DNA from: Vitrella brassicaformis
Taxonomy: Eukaryota > Sar > Vitrellaceae
Length of the DNA: 64,000 nucleotides
NCBI GenBank assembly: GCA_001179505.1
Contig: CDMY01000562.1
Coordinates: 62,001 to 126,000 of the forward strand
Reading direction: 5' to 3'
Below the pieces are notes generated by a model. The model saw nothing but the letters and a program-made list of their open reading frames with translations, searched no databases and was not told where the DNA came from. Each line of letters opens with the position of its first letter. Positions within the stretch are counted from its first letter, which is position 1. The position numbers and the translations under genes were made by a program. This document shows, in pieces, positions 1 through 15,542 of the stretch.

Positions 1-738
1 GCACTCCTGGGTACCCAAATGACACGCCACAGCACAACAGCACTGTTTGTTCTTCACTCACTTGGCTGTTCTTTCCTACCATCCATCAGCTCTGACGAAG
101 CACGGGAGCCACTGCTGCTTCCTGCAAAGTGAGAACCTACAATGGCGCCCAACAGGCGCCATACATTGCCGGCCGCCATTCTTGTCTCCATCTTTGTGTG
201 TCCAGAATCCCAGCCGTTGGGCCCGTCGTGGGTTGAGGAGCTCGTAGGCGAGTACTTCTCGTCGGTTCTGTCGCAGCTCAACATCCCCTCCCACCACACG
301 CAGTCCATCGAGGACCCCATACCCATTCCCACCCCCCCTCCCAGCCCAACAGCGACACCCTCAACCACCACCACCACCACCAACCCGCCCACCTTTCCCC
401 TTGGCCGCCACCCACACGTGAGCAACATCGACATGGACATGGACATGGCCTCACTCGCCATCCCAGGGCTGGTCAACACCTCAGCTCTCGCGGCCTTCCA
501 CCCCCACCGCCACCCCCACCACCAGCACGAGAGCGAGGTGAATGCGGGGGACGAGCATGAGCATGAGCACGAGTCACACGAGGGCGAGGGAGACGACGCC
601 GATATGGACATGGACAGTGGGGAGCGGGGGGAGCGGCGCGAGGGCGGCAGGTGGTGTGGGGGTCAGGGTCAGGGTCAGGTGCAGTCGGTGACGTTTCAGC
701 TGTACATTGGCCGGAGGGTCACGTGTGCTGCGACCTGA
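1..738 (+). CDS. 3' end of an unrecognised gene, His/Pro/Thr-rich tail (5' partial)
   Basis: I do not recognise the family. Two coding exons fit: about 90-128 and 206-738. A pyrimidine-rich acceptor (ccatccatcag) precedes position 90. A good donor (AAA|GTGAGA) follows 128, and the acceptor tgtgtccag ends at 205. The 77-nt intron keeps one frame open to a TGA at 736-738. The readable protein runs from LTKHGSHC through SQPLGPSWVEELVGEYF, then a Pro/Thr/Ser linker with a Thr run, then short Met-Asp and His-Glu repeats (MDMDM, HEHEHE). The only compact-looking part is around VEELVGEYFSSVLSQL; the rest looks disordered. The 5' end lies outside the window, so length and start are unknown. The 142-738 stretch alone also forms an open frame from an ATG, but the splice-site context makes a terminal exon more likely. 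Confidence 0.45.
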
Positions 739-2739
739 TGGATTGATGTTTGTTGTGAGTAGAGATGACATGAGCGAGGAGGGAGGGAGGGAGGGAGGAC
801 ACACGACACGTTTTGACGTAGACACAGAGACACAGGGAGAGAGAGAGAGAGGAGGCAGCCGCAGGTTGTCGATTTTTGTACCTATAGAGGGAGGGAAGGA
901 GGGAGGGGGAGGGCCTACGCTAGTCACCTTTGCTCTTACCAGTTTTCCCTTTTGCACTTTTCCTCCTACCGCTGTGCCGTGTGTGTGTGTTGTGCAAACG
1001 AATTCGGGCGGGTTTCTGTACAGTGACCAGACAAGACAACGGTTGTGTGTGTCGACCCGTCTTCGTATCTTGAGTGTGAGTGTGCGCATCAAAGCTGCGG
1101 GCAGACAGGAGGGTGGATGGATGGATGGCACAGAGAGGCCCGTCTGTGAGCATCCATCCGTCGGCCTGTCTGTGACCATCCACCCGTCCGAGTGAGGAGA
1201 GTAGAGAAGAAAGCACACACGCCATTTTTGCGCTAGTTAGCGAGTTGCACCAACAAGAGCGTGAGTAGGGTGGCCGTCTTTCAATCAACTGGCTGGCTGG
1301 CTGGCTGGCGAGCGACACAGTTTTGCCCTCTTGCCGTGTGCAGGTGCGTTGTCACGTGTTGTGCTGTTGTGGCTGGCTGGTGTGGTGGTGGCTGCCCGGC
1401 TTCTCCCTCCCTCCCTCCCTCCCTCTCTCTCCGCTTTATCGTTTTGGCTTTCTCCGTTGGTGAGCAAGCGAGTGGCCGCTGGATGTGTGTGTGCGTGTGT
1501 GTGTGCGTGTGGCCACATGGCGTGTAACATAACACAAAGCAGCTAGATGTCTTCGTTCAGGCGCCGCGAGAGCGAGAGCGAGAGGCTGCTGGTGGAGCCG
1601 GATTGGTTTGACGAGAAATGGCTGTGAGAGTCACTTTCTCACAGCCATTTCTCTCCAGCCCAATCCTGCCAGACCAGGAGCCTATCCCTGTGTCTTTGTG
1701 TATCTGTCCGTCCGGTGCCCCTTCCACCAGCAAGCAGTTTCGGCTGTGTGTGTGCCTGTCGCTGTGACCGCACCGTGTTGTCTTGTGTTGTGTTGCATTG
1801 CATTCCATTGCCCCCTCCTTGTGTGTATGGGATGTTCCCCCCTCCTTGCCCGCCCCTCCCCTGTTTGTTTCCGGCCGTATCTATCGTGCGTGTGTTGCTG
1901 CAGTTTTCCCCTCATGGTCCGCATTCGTGTCTGCGTGAATGCATTCCATTCGTGGGCCAGCTGGTGTCGGTTCCACCTTTTTCGTAACGGATGCAGGCAG
2001 CCAGGCAGGCAGCCAGGCAGTCGGGCAGGAAGGCAGGCGCTGCATCGACTCCACCACGAGAGGATGGGTGCGGTTGGTAGAGGTGGGGACGGAAGGACGG
2101 ATAGCTATGGACCCCAGCCTCACTCACCCCTTGATCTGATCAATCAGTGAGTGACTTGATCATGACACGAGCAGATGAGATGGATGGGATGGGCGGCGTG
2201 AGGTAGGTGAGTTCGTTCAGCTTCGAAATTCGCCAGCTATTAGGTGGTGGGGGCTTACTTGTGGAGCTTGACTTGACAGATAGCTAACCTGATGACTGAC
2301 TTACCTGGCTTCTTCTCTCTGACGTATTTGTTGATAGCGCTCATGACACTGGTAGGTAGGGTGCACACAGTGAGTGGCTGCTGTGTGTGGGGGGCGTGTG
2401 TGTGTCCGGAACGAACTGTCGTGCTGTGTCTGACATGCTGCTTGCTGGCCGTGTGTAGAACCTACCGACTGCTTGCCTGGCCTGCCTACGATGTTCAATC
2501 CACCTGACAGCAGTAAGCACTCACTCGTTCACTTCAAACCGTCCGTCCGCCACAAGTCCCTCCCTCCACCCACCACCGTGTCCGTCGCATGTATCACGCC
2601 GCGCACAACGCACAGCGCGACACAGCGTCTGTCGCATCTCCCTCAAAACGTGTCTTGAGAGCTACTCCGCAACACTCGCCACACCCACCGCCCGTCCGCC
2701 ACACCCACCGCCCGTCCGCCACACCCGCCGCCCGTCTGT
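739..2739. other. Intergenic, tail-to-tail; simple repeats, no convincing gene
   Basis: This lies between the stop of the first gene (+) and the stop of eL37 (-), so it should hold two 3' UTRs. It contains (GGGA)n near 780-800, (GA)n near 840, (TGGC)n near 1290 and 1990-2030, (TCCC)n near 1410, and short (TG)n runs. The open frames here are low-complexity or antisense to each other and lack splice or family support. The exception is the long inverted repeat at 1583-1683, listed separately. Confidence 0.6.
1583..1683. repeat. Long near-perfect inverted repeat (hairpin), 47-nt arms, 7-nt loop
   Basis: The arms are 1583-1629 and 1637-1683. The innermost 17 bp (1613-1629 with 1637-1653) pair perfectly. 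The outer 30 nt pair in 21 positions, with small symmetrical bulges, giving 38 of 47 matches around a 7-nt loop. Size and shape resemble a pre-microRNA or a short foldback element. It lies in otherwise gene-free DNA between two convergent genes. No target-site duplication or coding capacity was seen, so its nature is open: small-RNA precursor, MITE remnant or 3'-end structure. Confidence 0.75.
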
Positions 2740-3241
2740 CTACTTGGCGGCTGGGCGTTTCTTCTGTGCGGGTGTTGTGTGGCCCTCGCGGAAGCCGTTC
2801 TTGGCGAGGCGGGGCAACTTCTTCAAATAGCGCATTCTGACAGACAGACAGACAGACACCGGCACACAGAGCGCTTGGTGTGTGTGGGTCAGTTTGCTCA
2901 GTCGTTCGTTCGCCCACCTGCCGGTGCCAGTGGTCGTCCGCCGCTTGGCCTTCTCGCTCCAATTGTAGCTGCGCTTCCTCGCCGCGGGGTAACCTGACAG
3001 ACAGACAGACGAACGATCAGGAGTGCGAAGCGAGCCAAGCCACTCGGTAGATCAGATCTGCAGATCTGGCCTTGCGTGTCGTGTGTGTGAGAGATCCGCG
3101 TGTTCGTTGCCCCTCCCCGCCCGTCCTTACCGCATGCCGCGCAGACCTTCTTCTGGATGTGGAACGCCCGCTGGTTACAGCGAATGCACAGCGTGTGGGT
3201 CTTGCCGTTCCGCTTCCCGAAGGAGCCTGCGTCACAGACAG

Positions 3242-3276
<35 letters not shown>

Positions 3277-3355
3277 GGTGTTGAAGGGGTGTGTGTGGGT
3301 GAGGAAGGACTTTGGGTGCGTGTGCGTTACCTGTTCCCTTGCCGGCCTTCCCCAT
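2740..3355 (-). CDS. RPL37: 60S ribosomal protein L37 (eL37)
   Basis: Cytosolic large-subunit ribosomal protein with a zinc-ribbon that contacts rRNA. There are four exons, read right to left: 3331-3355, 3131-3226, 2918-2993 and 2740-2836; lengths sum to 97 codons plus stop. The start [19 protein letters not shown], the metal-binding pair [27 protein letters not shown] and the end [18 protein letters not shown] follow the family closely. All junctions use GT-AG, and each splits a conserved codon correctly (for example G|GC and AG|A). Length matches other eL37 proteins. The introns carry (GACA)n, as elsewhere in the window. It is head-to-head with the membrane-protein gene starting at 3683. 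Identity is secure from sequence conservation alone. Confidence 0.95.
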
Positions 3356-3682
3356 TCAGATGACACGGCGTGCGTCAACTGAACCGAACCACAGAAGAGG
3401 AACGTGAGATCTGGCTGTTCAGCACTTCTGCTTCCCTGTTTTCTCTTCCTCACCTCTTGTGACTGCGAGCTAATCTTTGCGAAAACCCTACACCTTCGAA
3501 CCCTGTAACCTATCGCCTCGCGCTTTTTCCACTACTCCACACAATTGTTGTGTTGCAGCCCTGAATCACGCCATACGCCGTCTGCGTTCTGCAGCTTGCC
3601 TTGGTGGAGACAGAGGGCGGCCCCAAGCCGGAAGGCCTCAACCAGCAGTAACTCCCTCTTGTTTTGGTCCGCACTGTTCAGT
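3356..3682. promoter_or_regulatory. Shared upstream region of eL37 (-) and the 3683 gene (+)
   Basis: 327 bp separates two divergent start codons, so both promoters must lie here or in flanking 5' UTR. No clear TATA box or named motif was recognised. The call rests on gene arrangement only. Confidence 0.35.
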
Positions 3683-6018
3683 ATGATTCCGAGAGGAGAG
3701 GCTGTGAGGCCGCCTCAATCAGCTGGGGACGAATGCCGAAACCAGCCAGCCGCCCTCTCGACCTTCTCGTCCAATCTCTCATCCTCAGTCAGCCTGTGGA
3801 GCCAACAGCAACACGACGTTGAAGAGAAGGACAAGACACTGTCAGCAACTGGACAAGGAGACCACATCACGGCCACAACGCATGGCGACGATGAAAGACG
3901 GGCATCTGTCACGAGCACAGCCGCGACAGCGAGCAGGACGTTGTCCTCTTGCCGTGAGTTCGATGCGATGGTTGGTGAATTCAGGTACGGAATATTCATT
4001 AATGAATCGTGATAGCGAAAATTTATCTCATTTATCTCTTTTGTTGCTGCGTTCAAATGTCTCTCGGTTCTCCTGGCCTGTTCAGGGAGGCTGCAGGATA
4101 TGAAGCGGCATACGAAGAATATGCGACAAGCCTCGAGTACAAGACGATACACCATCCAAACGGCACCAGGACAGAAGTACTTGTCAGTGCCACGTTTCAG
4201 CCGGAGCCGCTTTGGATGACTGCGAGACGGGTTTTCGTATTCGCAATGCAGCAGTTAGCGGCCACCTTCGCCATCGCCATTGTCCTCGTTGGCGCTGCTG
4301 CGATGTACACGTACTCGTGCATCTCGAGCACCTTTGGACCGGTTTTCGACATCTCTCGAAGGATGCTATTGTCTCTCGCATTGCCTCTCTTTGCCGTGCA
4401 CATCACGACGGGACCGACCTGCAAAGAATGATGACGCGGCTGAAGAAGGAGGTGGTCCTCTTCCTTCCACCAATGGCGCTCAGTCTCTTTATCTCAATTG
4501 ATCATCAGCTCGATCCCGACGGCCATGAGAGAAGACAAATCATTGCTTCGATCATGTGGAGCTCAACATATGTAGCTGCCTGTGTGTACTTCCTTCGCAC
4601 TGCGGGGTCGCTGGGTATGAGGGCCAAAAGAGATTACACGATTAAAGCGTGCGCAGCCTTCGCGATGGGATACACAATGGGCCTAATTTGGATCCACGCC
4701 CTTTCGCCAAAGTACGCTACTGCAGCATCTACTGATAGGGATCGATTACGTTTGGCTGTCATCTACCTAGCCGTCTTCTTCCCCCCTGTCGGACTTGTCA
4801 ACAAGCTCGTGCGGTCACTGAAAGTACGAATGGACACACAGAGACACGGCCACAAAAAGGCAGCGGACTTCATTTCTCACGATCCAATGTGTATTCAGGA
4901 GGGGCCCCCAACATCAATTCGCTGCTTATCACGATGCCCTGTATGGTGTACATTCTCTTCCCGAGAATGCTTCAGTCCGAGGCCATCAACTTCAGAAGCA
5001 AATTGGTCCACAGCGTCTCAATGTCACTCTTCGACCTGATCATGGATATCTCATCGCCCTACGGTACGTGCGTCAGTGGCCATGGAAAGATGAATGCATT
5101 CTTATCCAATTATTTTTTCTGTTTGGGTGTATTCAGCGATCCTGCTGTATCTGTGGGCTAAGAGGCTTGTCACGGCTCGCTGCAAGAAAGGAACACCCAC
5201 AGCTCATCACCTGACGAACATCGCCCTCGCCACAACCAAGGAGGAGGCTATAAGTGGGCCACCTATTGGCAAAGAAAATGATGCTATGGATGCTGTGGAG
5301 AGGCAAGAGAGCCAGAGAAATGACAGCCATCTGCTGAGGCGCCAAAGCTCTATTATGAGCACAGCGCTCTCTCTGAGCGGCGCACAGCCGGGGTGCGGTC
5401 CTACCGGAGGGCTGCAGTCGGCCTTGACCTTACTTGAACTGTCTCCAAGGTATCCCCAGTCATGGTACACCATAAAGCACAGAGATACTGTGTGTTCATA
5501 CTCTTTTCTCCGAAGGTACCTACGTGGCCTCGCTGATCAGACCCACATCTGGTCCAATTGCGAGTTGACGGCACTTCTCTTTACTAACCTGAGTGTGCTT
5601 ACGGTCCAAGCTTGTGCGGGCGCACCATGGAAGCAGCTTGTGGAGGAAGGCATCGGTTTGGTGTTACTGGTGGCTATCGAGCAGCTATTCGAGATGTGTG
5701 TGATGTGTGTCATGATGAGATGGAACAACCTGCCCATGCTATCCTCCAGGCACGAGAAAGGCGTTGTGCGCCGCAGACTACTGACCTTGCTCCTGGTCGC
5801 CATCTTCTGGTCAGGCGAACTGTTTAATGTCCTCGTGCACGTGCTCACCGCACGTCTCTCTGTCTCTCTGTCTGTGTGTTCGTGTGTGCAGCATTTTCAG
5901 CTGGCTGCCATTTCTCCACTTGTCTTTGCAGCGCGCAGTCAGCCGCACAGTTGCGAAGCCCCGATTTGTGCTGCAATCGGAGCCGCACACTGCCAACTGC
6001 CCATATTTTTCCGTCTAG
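3683..6018 (+). CDS. Polytopic membrane protein, paralogue of the 61551-63942 gene; two apparent frame breaks
   Basis: Family not recognised. Exons fit at 3683-3984, 4086-4823, 4899-5063, 5137-5449, 5516-5821 and 5892-6018. The first encodes a Ser/Thr-rich, probably cytosolic N-terminus. The rest gives many hydrophobic helices. Conserved landmarks shared with the paralogue include REAAGYEAAYEEY, YKTI.HP.G..TEVLV, HITT/HVTD, LSPRY and MMRWNNLP. Exons total 1951 nt and become whole codons (651) only if one base is restored at each of two places. One lies near 4411, where the frame jumps after HITTG. The other lies near 4900-4912, in a G4C5 run after EGPP. Both breaks are defined by protein alignment to the paralogue. 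They could be assembly errors or inactivating mutations. The last intron donor (CT|GTTTAA) is weak. Function unknown; a transporter or receptor-like role is only a guess. Confidence 0.65.
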
Positions 6019-8054
6019 AATGAATGAATGCATAGGGAGCCGGGCTATCACCGCCACGCAGGCAGAGTCTTCGTATGTATACGTCTCGAGAACGCCGGTG
6101 AGAATTGTCTGTCTCAGTTGAGTGTAGATCAGATCACAATGGCCCGTCACAATTTGATTGGAATGAATTCATATGGGGGCGGGGAATTCAAGGGATGGGC
6201 ACATAGGAGAGGAGCCTGGAATGGGTCATCTGGATGCACACAGGTCGTCCCTGAGTGAGTGAATGAGTGAGTGAGTGAGATATGCTGTGTTCATTGCAAA
6301 GCAGAGACGGGTCTCAGACTGTATGCTGTGCACGCCTGTGTCTGCCAGCTCATATCGTGACGTCACGCCACGCACGCCAAGTATGGCACAATTAAAAAGA
6401 CAGACAGGCAAACACCCGCGCATCCCATGCGCACGGCCATGCGCTTACAGACCTGAGGCGGAGACACAACTTTCGCCAACAATGAGTGACGAGGGGGACG
6501 AGCCGACGATTCCCTACTCAGTCAGATACCTGAGCAGACAACTCTCTGGTCCATGCTGCTATGCTGGTGGCCAGGGTCATGTTGTGAACACTCAGTGACA
6601 ATTGTGTGTGCCGGTACCCTGTGTACCCGCGTGTGTGTGTGTGCACGTGGATGGGGCGTGGACGGAGTGGGGTGTGTGTGTGTGTGGATGATGTGGACAA
6701 CGAAGGCTGTTCCAGCCAGCCACGAAGAAGGGAAGAAGGCATGATGGATGTATTGCAATTTGTGTCTCGACATTCATTCCTTCGTTCGTTCAACACATGT
6801 CGGTCGGTATGAATGCGTCGCTACCTCAACACAGAGAGAGAGAGGGGGTCATGCTGCAGTCCATCCATCCATCCATCCATATGTCTGTCTGTCTGTCTGT
6901 CCGCAGGCACGTTCGTGCGCAGGAGACACACGCACACACACGCACACACACGCACACACACACATCCATCATCAATCCATCGGTGCACATGATGCCCACC
7001 CACGGCAATCCAATCTATCTAACCACCACACACGCATAGCATAGCATAGCATAGCATAGCACACACACACATCGACTCGACCGACCGACCGACTGATCTA
7101 CAGCACTCAAGCGAGTAAAGCACTGGCCCGCCCGTTTCGGGAAAGGAACACTGTCAGTCGGTATATAAATAAAGAGAGAGGTCCAGGCAGACAGGATGGG
7201 ATGTTTGTGAGGGTTGCTGAGTCAAAAATCGTCTAACCCGCCCGCCCATGGACACCCCCACGACAGACATGACACACACGAGTCAGTCAATGCAATCAAC
7301 GAGTGACGCGACCACGCAACGTCGTGAAAAATGCCCACAGCCACCAAGGCCTTCCCTTCCCCACCCACTTCAGGATGAGAGCATGTCGGTGTGACGTCTG
7401 TCGACGCACAGCCGATTCATTCATCCGACAAGCCAACAGACAGACAGACAGACAGACAGACACACAGACAGAGGTCAAAACACACAGGCACCGCACAGGC
7501 AGTCAGACTGCCTGTGCATCGCAGCCATGTCGTCCATTCAGAGTCATGTGGAGGCAGACAGACAGACCTCCATTCCATGGCAAGGCCATGCACTCTCTCT
7601 CTCTTCTCTCCTGTACAGGCAGGCACTCGTGCACCCTCACGGACGGAGCTTGAAACAAAAAGGAAGCAAGGCTCGCTGGCTGCAGGTCTGTCTGTCTGCA
7701 GCCACGCCTGGCGTGTGGCCAGCGACCAGCAGAGCCCAACACACACACACACACACACACTCACACACACTCACACACACACACACACAGAGGAGAGAGG
7801 AGAGGAGAGGAGAGGGACAGCGACAGACCGACAGACACACACAGACACAGCACAAACAGACAGACAGTGCCAAAGGTGAGTGAAGGGAAGCGATGAGAGA
7901 GTGCCAAACACGCCAGGAATGAAATCACTCAATCGTCCCGTCCCGTCCCGTCCCGTCTTGTCTCGTCTCGTCTCGTCATCTCATCTCATCTCATCTCATG
8001 GTTGCTGTGTCTGCACCACACACACACGCAGAGAGAGAGGCGTCTGTCGTGTGG
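6019..8054. other. Intergenic, tail-to-tail, dense microsatellites
   Basis: Lies between two convergent stops. It contains (GTGA)n near 6255-6280, (TG)n near 6640-6690, (CATC)n and (TGTC)n near 6860-6905, (CACA)n near 6930-6960, (GCATA)n near 7036-7060, (GACA)n at 7437-7470, (CA)n at 7740-7790, and a run of CCGTC/TCGTC/TCATC pentamers at 7937-8000. A few open frames of 60-160 codons are translations of these repeats. No family resemblance or splice-supported exon was found. Confidence 0.6.
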
Positions 8055-12622
<4,568 letters not shown>

Positions 12623-12879
12623 TCGCTCAGTCAGTCAGTCACTCAGTCACTGTGGTTGACTGACTGGAGTGGTTGGCTGCTGGGGAGGAAGGTGAGATGA
12701 GGTGAGATCCGATGAGGCCAACCTCCTCCCTTCTCCGAAATGAAATGGTCCTCTCCACGCGATCCGCCCAGCGATTTTCTCGCACATTCCTCTGCAAGCT
12801 ACTCTGCGTGCTGCGTGAGATCTCCGCAGAAGATCATCTGCCAACCTCGCTGAGAGAGATCCACTGAGGACAGGACAAG
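12623..12879. promoter_or_regulatory. Shared upstream region of the sulfate-assimilation fusion (-) and the dimethyltransferase (+)
   Basis: 257 bp between divergent start codons, opening with a run of CAGT/CACT tetramers (12625-12655). Promoter assignment rests on arrangement; no named motif was identified. Confidence 0.35.
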
Positions 12880-14879
12880 ATGCGAGGCGCTCTCTCTGTG
12901 GTGGCTGCCCTTGCGCTCCCTGCCGGAGATGCTGCCTACGTCCTCCCGCACGCACACACGCCCCCAAGACGCCCTGCCATCCACCGCTCAACAGGCGTCC
13001 GCAGCCCGTTTGGTGGTGACGCAGATGATCTCCCGCAGCCTTGGAGCGTGATGCTTTCATCGTCAATCTCGCTGGGCGGCGGAAGTGGCACCGAGAGGGA
13101 GCTGCGTCGGTTAGAGAGGGGAGGGGTGGAGCTGTTCCCACTGCCGACCATTGACGAGGACGAGAAGGACCGGCCGCCCACACTGCCGTCGGGCGAGTTC
13201 AGGTCAGTCAGAACTGCTGCTGCTGACCTGACTGACACACGAGTGGATGGAAGGATGGAGAGCTTTAATGCTCGGCTGCATTTGGCTGGCCGTCATTTGC
13301 CTGTCTGTGGTGGGTGTGTGTATGCTTGTGTCTGTCAGGCCGAAGCAGAGTCTGGGTCAGAATTATCTGTCCGACCAGAACTATGTCCGCAAGATCTGCG
13401 ACGCCCTCATCGACACGAGGTACGGCACGTACCTCACGTCAGCGCGACAGTCACAGCAACCAAGCCATGACGGTGGCATGGCGTGTGCTGGCCGTTGTTC
13501 CTTGCTCTCATTCATCCATCAGTGAAGGTGGCAGCCGTGTGATTGAGCTGGGTCCCGGTGCGGGTGCGCTGACTCGGCTGCTGCACGAGAGGTACCCCCT
13601 CATGACGGCCGTTGAGCTCGACGAGCGGGCCATCAGTCTGCTCAGCCGAAACATACCTGACCTCGATATCATTCACGACGACGTCCTGCAGGTACGCACA
13701 CACGCTGGCAGACAGACAGGCAGACAGACGGACAGGCTGTCTGTCTGTCTGTCTGTGTATATGGCTGTTGGTGTGGCGTGTGCGTGTGTGTGTGTAGGTG
13801 AATTGGATGAGTCTTGCGCGTGCCAAGGGCGGGCGTGTGTCGGTCATCGGCAATCTCCCCTACTACATCACATCGCAGGTGAGAGAGAGATGGATGGATG
13901 GATGGATGTCCCCTCCCCCTTCTCCCTTTCGCTGGTCAGATCTTGTTCTGCCTGGTGGACTCCTACCCCGCCATCGACCAGGCAGTCGTCACCACACAGT
14001 GGGAAGTGGCCGAGGTGAGTCAGCCAGCCAGGGAGGAAGGGGAGGGACAGACGGCAAAAGCAGTGCAGTGGATGACTCACACACACACATATATACACGG
14101 TTGGTTCCATGCTCGATGTGTCAGCGGCTGACGGCCAGGCCGGGTGACTCACAGTATTCCATCCTCAGCGTCGTATTTCAGCTCTACTGCGAGTGAGTGA
14201 GCCAAGTCAACACAACACAACACACCACATCACACACAAGACAAAGCAACACAACACAAAATCGGGCGCCATCCATCCATCCATCCATCCACTCATCCAT
14301 TTCATGCTGACTTGGTCCACTGATTCATTCAGGCCTAGGATCGTGTTCAAGATCCCTCCGCAGGTGTTCTTTCCGGTCCCCAAGGTCGACTCGGCCCTCG
14401 TCCACCTCAGATTCCCACAACACCGGCCACCACTTGGCGTCGATCCCATACACCTCAAGAAGGCAAGGCACCACAAACACAAACACACACACACGTCCCC
14501 TGTCTCCTCCCGGACATGACGTCTCTGTCTCTATGTCTCTCGGTGTGTGTCGGTGTGAGCACGCGCCACAGGTGGTGCACAGTGCGTTTCGGCAGCGTCG
14601 GAAGATGTTGCGTCAGAGCCTTAAGGGCGTGGCGCATGAGGCCGGTGTGGCTTTGCCGCCGCAGTGGGGCGTGCTGCGGCCCCAGGCCATGACGCCGCAG
14701 CAGTTCGTCGAGGTCACCAAGATACTCTTCGGACCGGTCAGTCAGCCAATCACTCTGTGCTGTGCTGTGCTGTGGGTGCGTGTGTTATGCATCTGTGTGT
14801 GTGTGTGTGTGTGTGTCTGCAGGCTGATGAAGGCCCCCCTCGGCGCGTGTGGCGGAAGGACCAGCACGGGGAGTGGTGA
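12880..14879 (+). CDS. rRNA adenine N6,N6-dimethyltransferase (KsgA/Dim1 family), probably plastid
   Basis: Dimethylates two adjacent adenines at the 3' end of small-subunit rRNA using SAM. Nine exons (12880-13202, 13339-13419, 13523-13691, 13798-13878, 13940-14014, 14125-14192, 14333-14462, 14572-14736, 14823-14879) give 382 residues. Residues 1-20 look like a signal peptide (MRGALSVVAALALPAGDA), followed by about 90 residues of linker or transit sequence, which suggests plastid import. The catalytic domain starts at PKQSLGQNYL. It has SAM motif ELGPGAGALT, acidic VELDERAI, DVLQ, catalytic NLPYYI, FFPVPKVDSALV and the C-terminal AFRQRRKMLRQSL. The KsgA-like rather than cytosolic Dim1-like sequence fits an organellar rRNA target. 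The intron after HLKK starts with GC, not GT. Intron 13692-13797 can fold on itself. Confidence 0.9.
13709..13757 (+). repeat. Complementary (GACA)n / (TGTC)n tracts inside an intron
   Basis: Within the intron 13692-13797 a GACA-type tract (13709-13735) is directly followed by a TGTC-type tract (13736-13757). The two are reverse complements, so the intron RNA can form a hairpin of roughly 20 bp between its splice sites. Seen directly in sequence; any effect on splicing is untested. Confidence 0.7.
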
Positions 14880-15542
14880 GAGGGGGGAGAAGATGAGATG
14901 AGATGAGATGAGATGCGTTTGAAAGCAATGGCCGAGCGAGTCCGCAACACGCATAGGCATGACACATACGCAAACGACTATGAAGACTCAGATGTGTGTG
15001 GGTGGAGTGCGTACTCGGGAGGGAATACGAGGGAGGAATCAGGTAAATGACGTCAGATGTATTGGACGGACAAGGTGGTAAGAAAAATCATACGGCATCA
15101 TCGATCACAAGACGCACACACCAACACACACACACACACGGAGAGGGAGAGAGAGAGAGAGAGAGAGCGACAGAGCTCCCGTCCCTCCCATCGCCCTTCC
15201 ACCACCAGCTGCAGGTCAGGTGACGAAGCCACCATCACTGAACATGGCATGTCTAGGCAGGCAACCATGTACGGAGATACAAAGTACATTGCACCAGAGG
15301 GTAGACAGACAGACAGACAGGCAGACAGGTGTCACTATGATGTCTGTATACTTAAGAAAGGTCAGGTCTGCCCTGCCCTGCCTTTGTGGAATGACACATG
15401 GATGCATGGATGGATGGATGCTAGAAAACGGCGAACAAACCACTGCCCTATGCAGCCCAGCCCGCCCGCCAGCCAGCCAGCCAGCCAGCCACACCACACA
15501 CTTCCAGCCTCCACGGGGCACATACATAGCCTATCTGTCTAT
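14880..15542. other. Intergenic, tail-to-tail
   Basis: 663 bp between two convergent stop codons. Holds a short (GATGA)n run just after 14890, a (CA)n(GA)n tract at 15115-15165, (GACA)n at 15305-15327 and (AGCC)n at 15465-15490. No exon with splice or family support was found. Confidence 0.6.

Noticed and set aside
129-205. A 27-nt intron alternative and an ATG start at 142 for the first gene
   Set aside because: A normal 77-nt GT-AG intron with a strong acceptor (tgtgtccag) gives an open, phase-consistent join.
1608-2150. Long plus-strand open frame (about 180 codons)
   Set aside because: It begins inside one arm of the 1583-1683 hairpin, has repetitive composition, and has no splice-site or family support.
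4371-4426. A 56-nt GT-AG intron that would fix the frame of the left membrane gene
   Set aside because: It would delete a hydrophobic segment (LSLALPLFAVHITT) that is conserved in the paralogue; a one-base break near 4411 explains the data better.
7740-7870. Regularly repeated units resembling a repeat array
   Set aside because: They are dinucleotide and tetranucleotide microsatellites without unique spacers; not a CRISPR array, and the DNA is eukaryotic.
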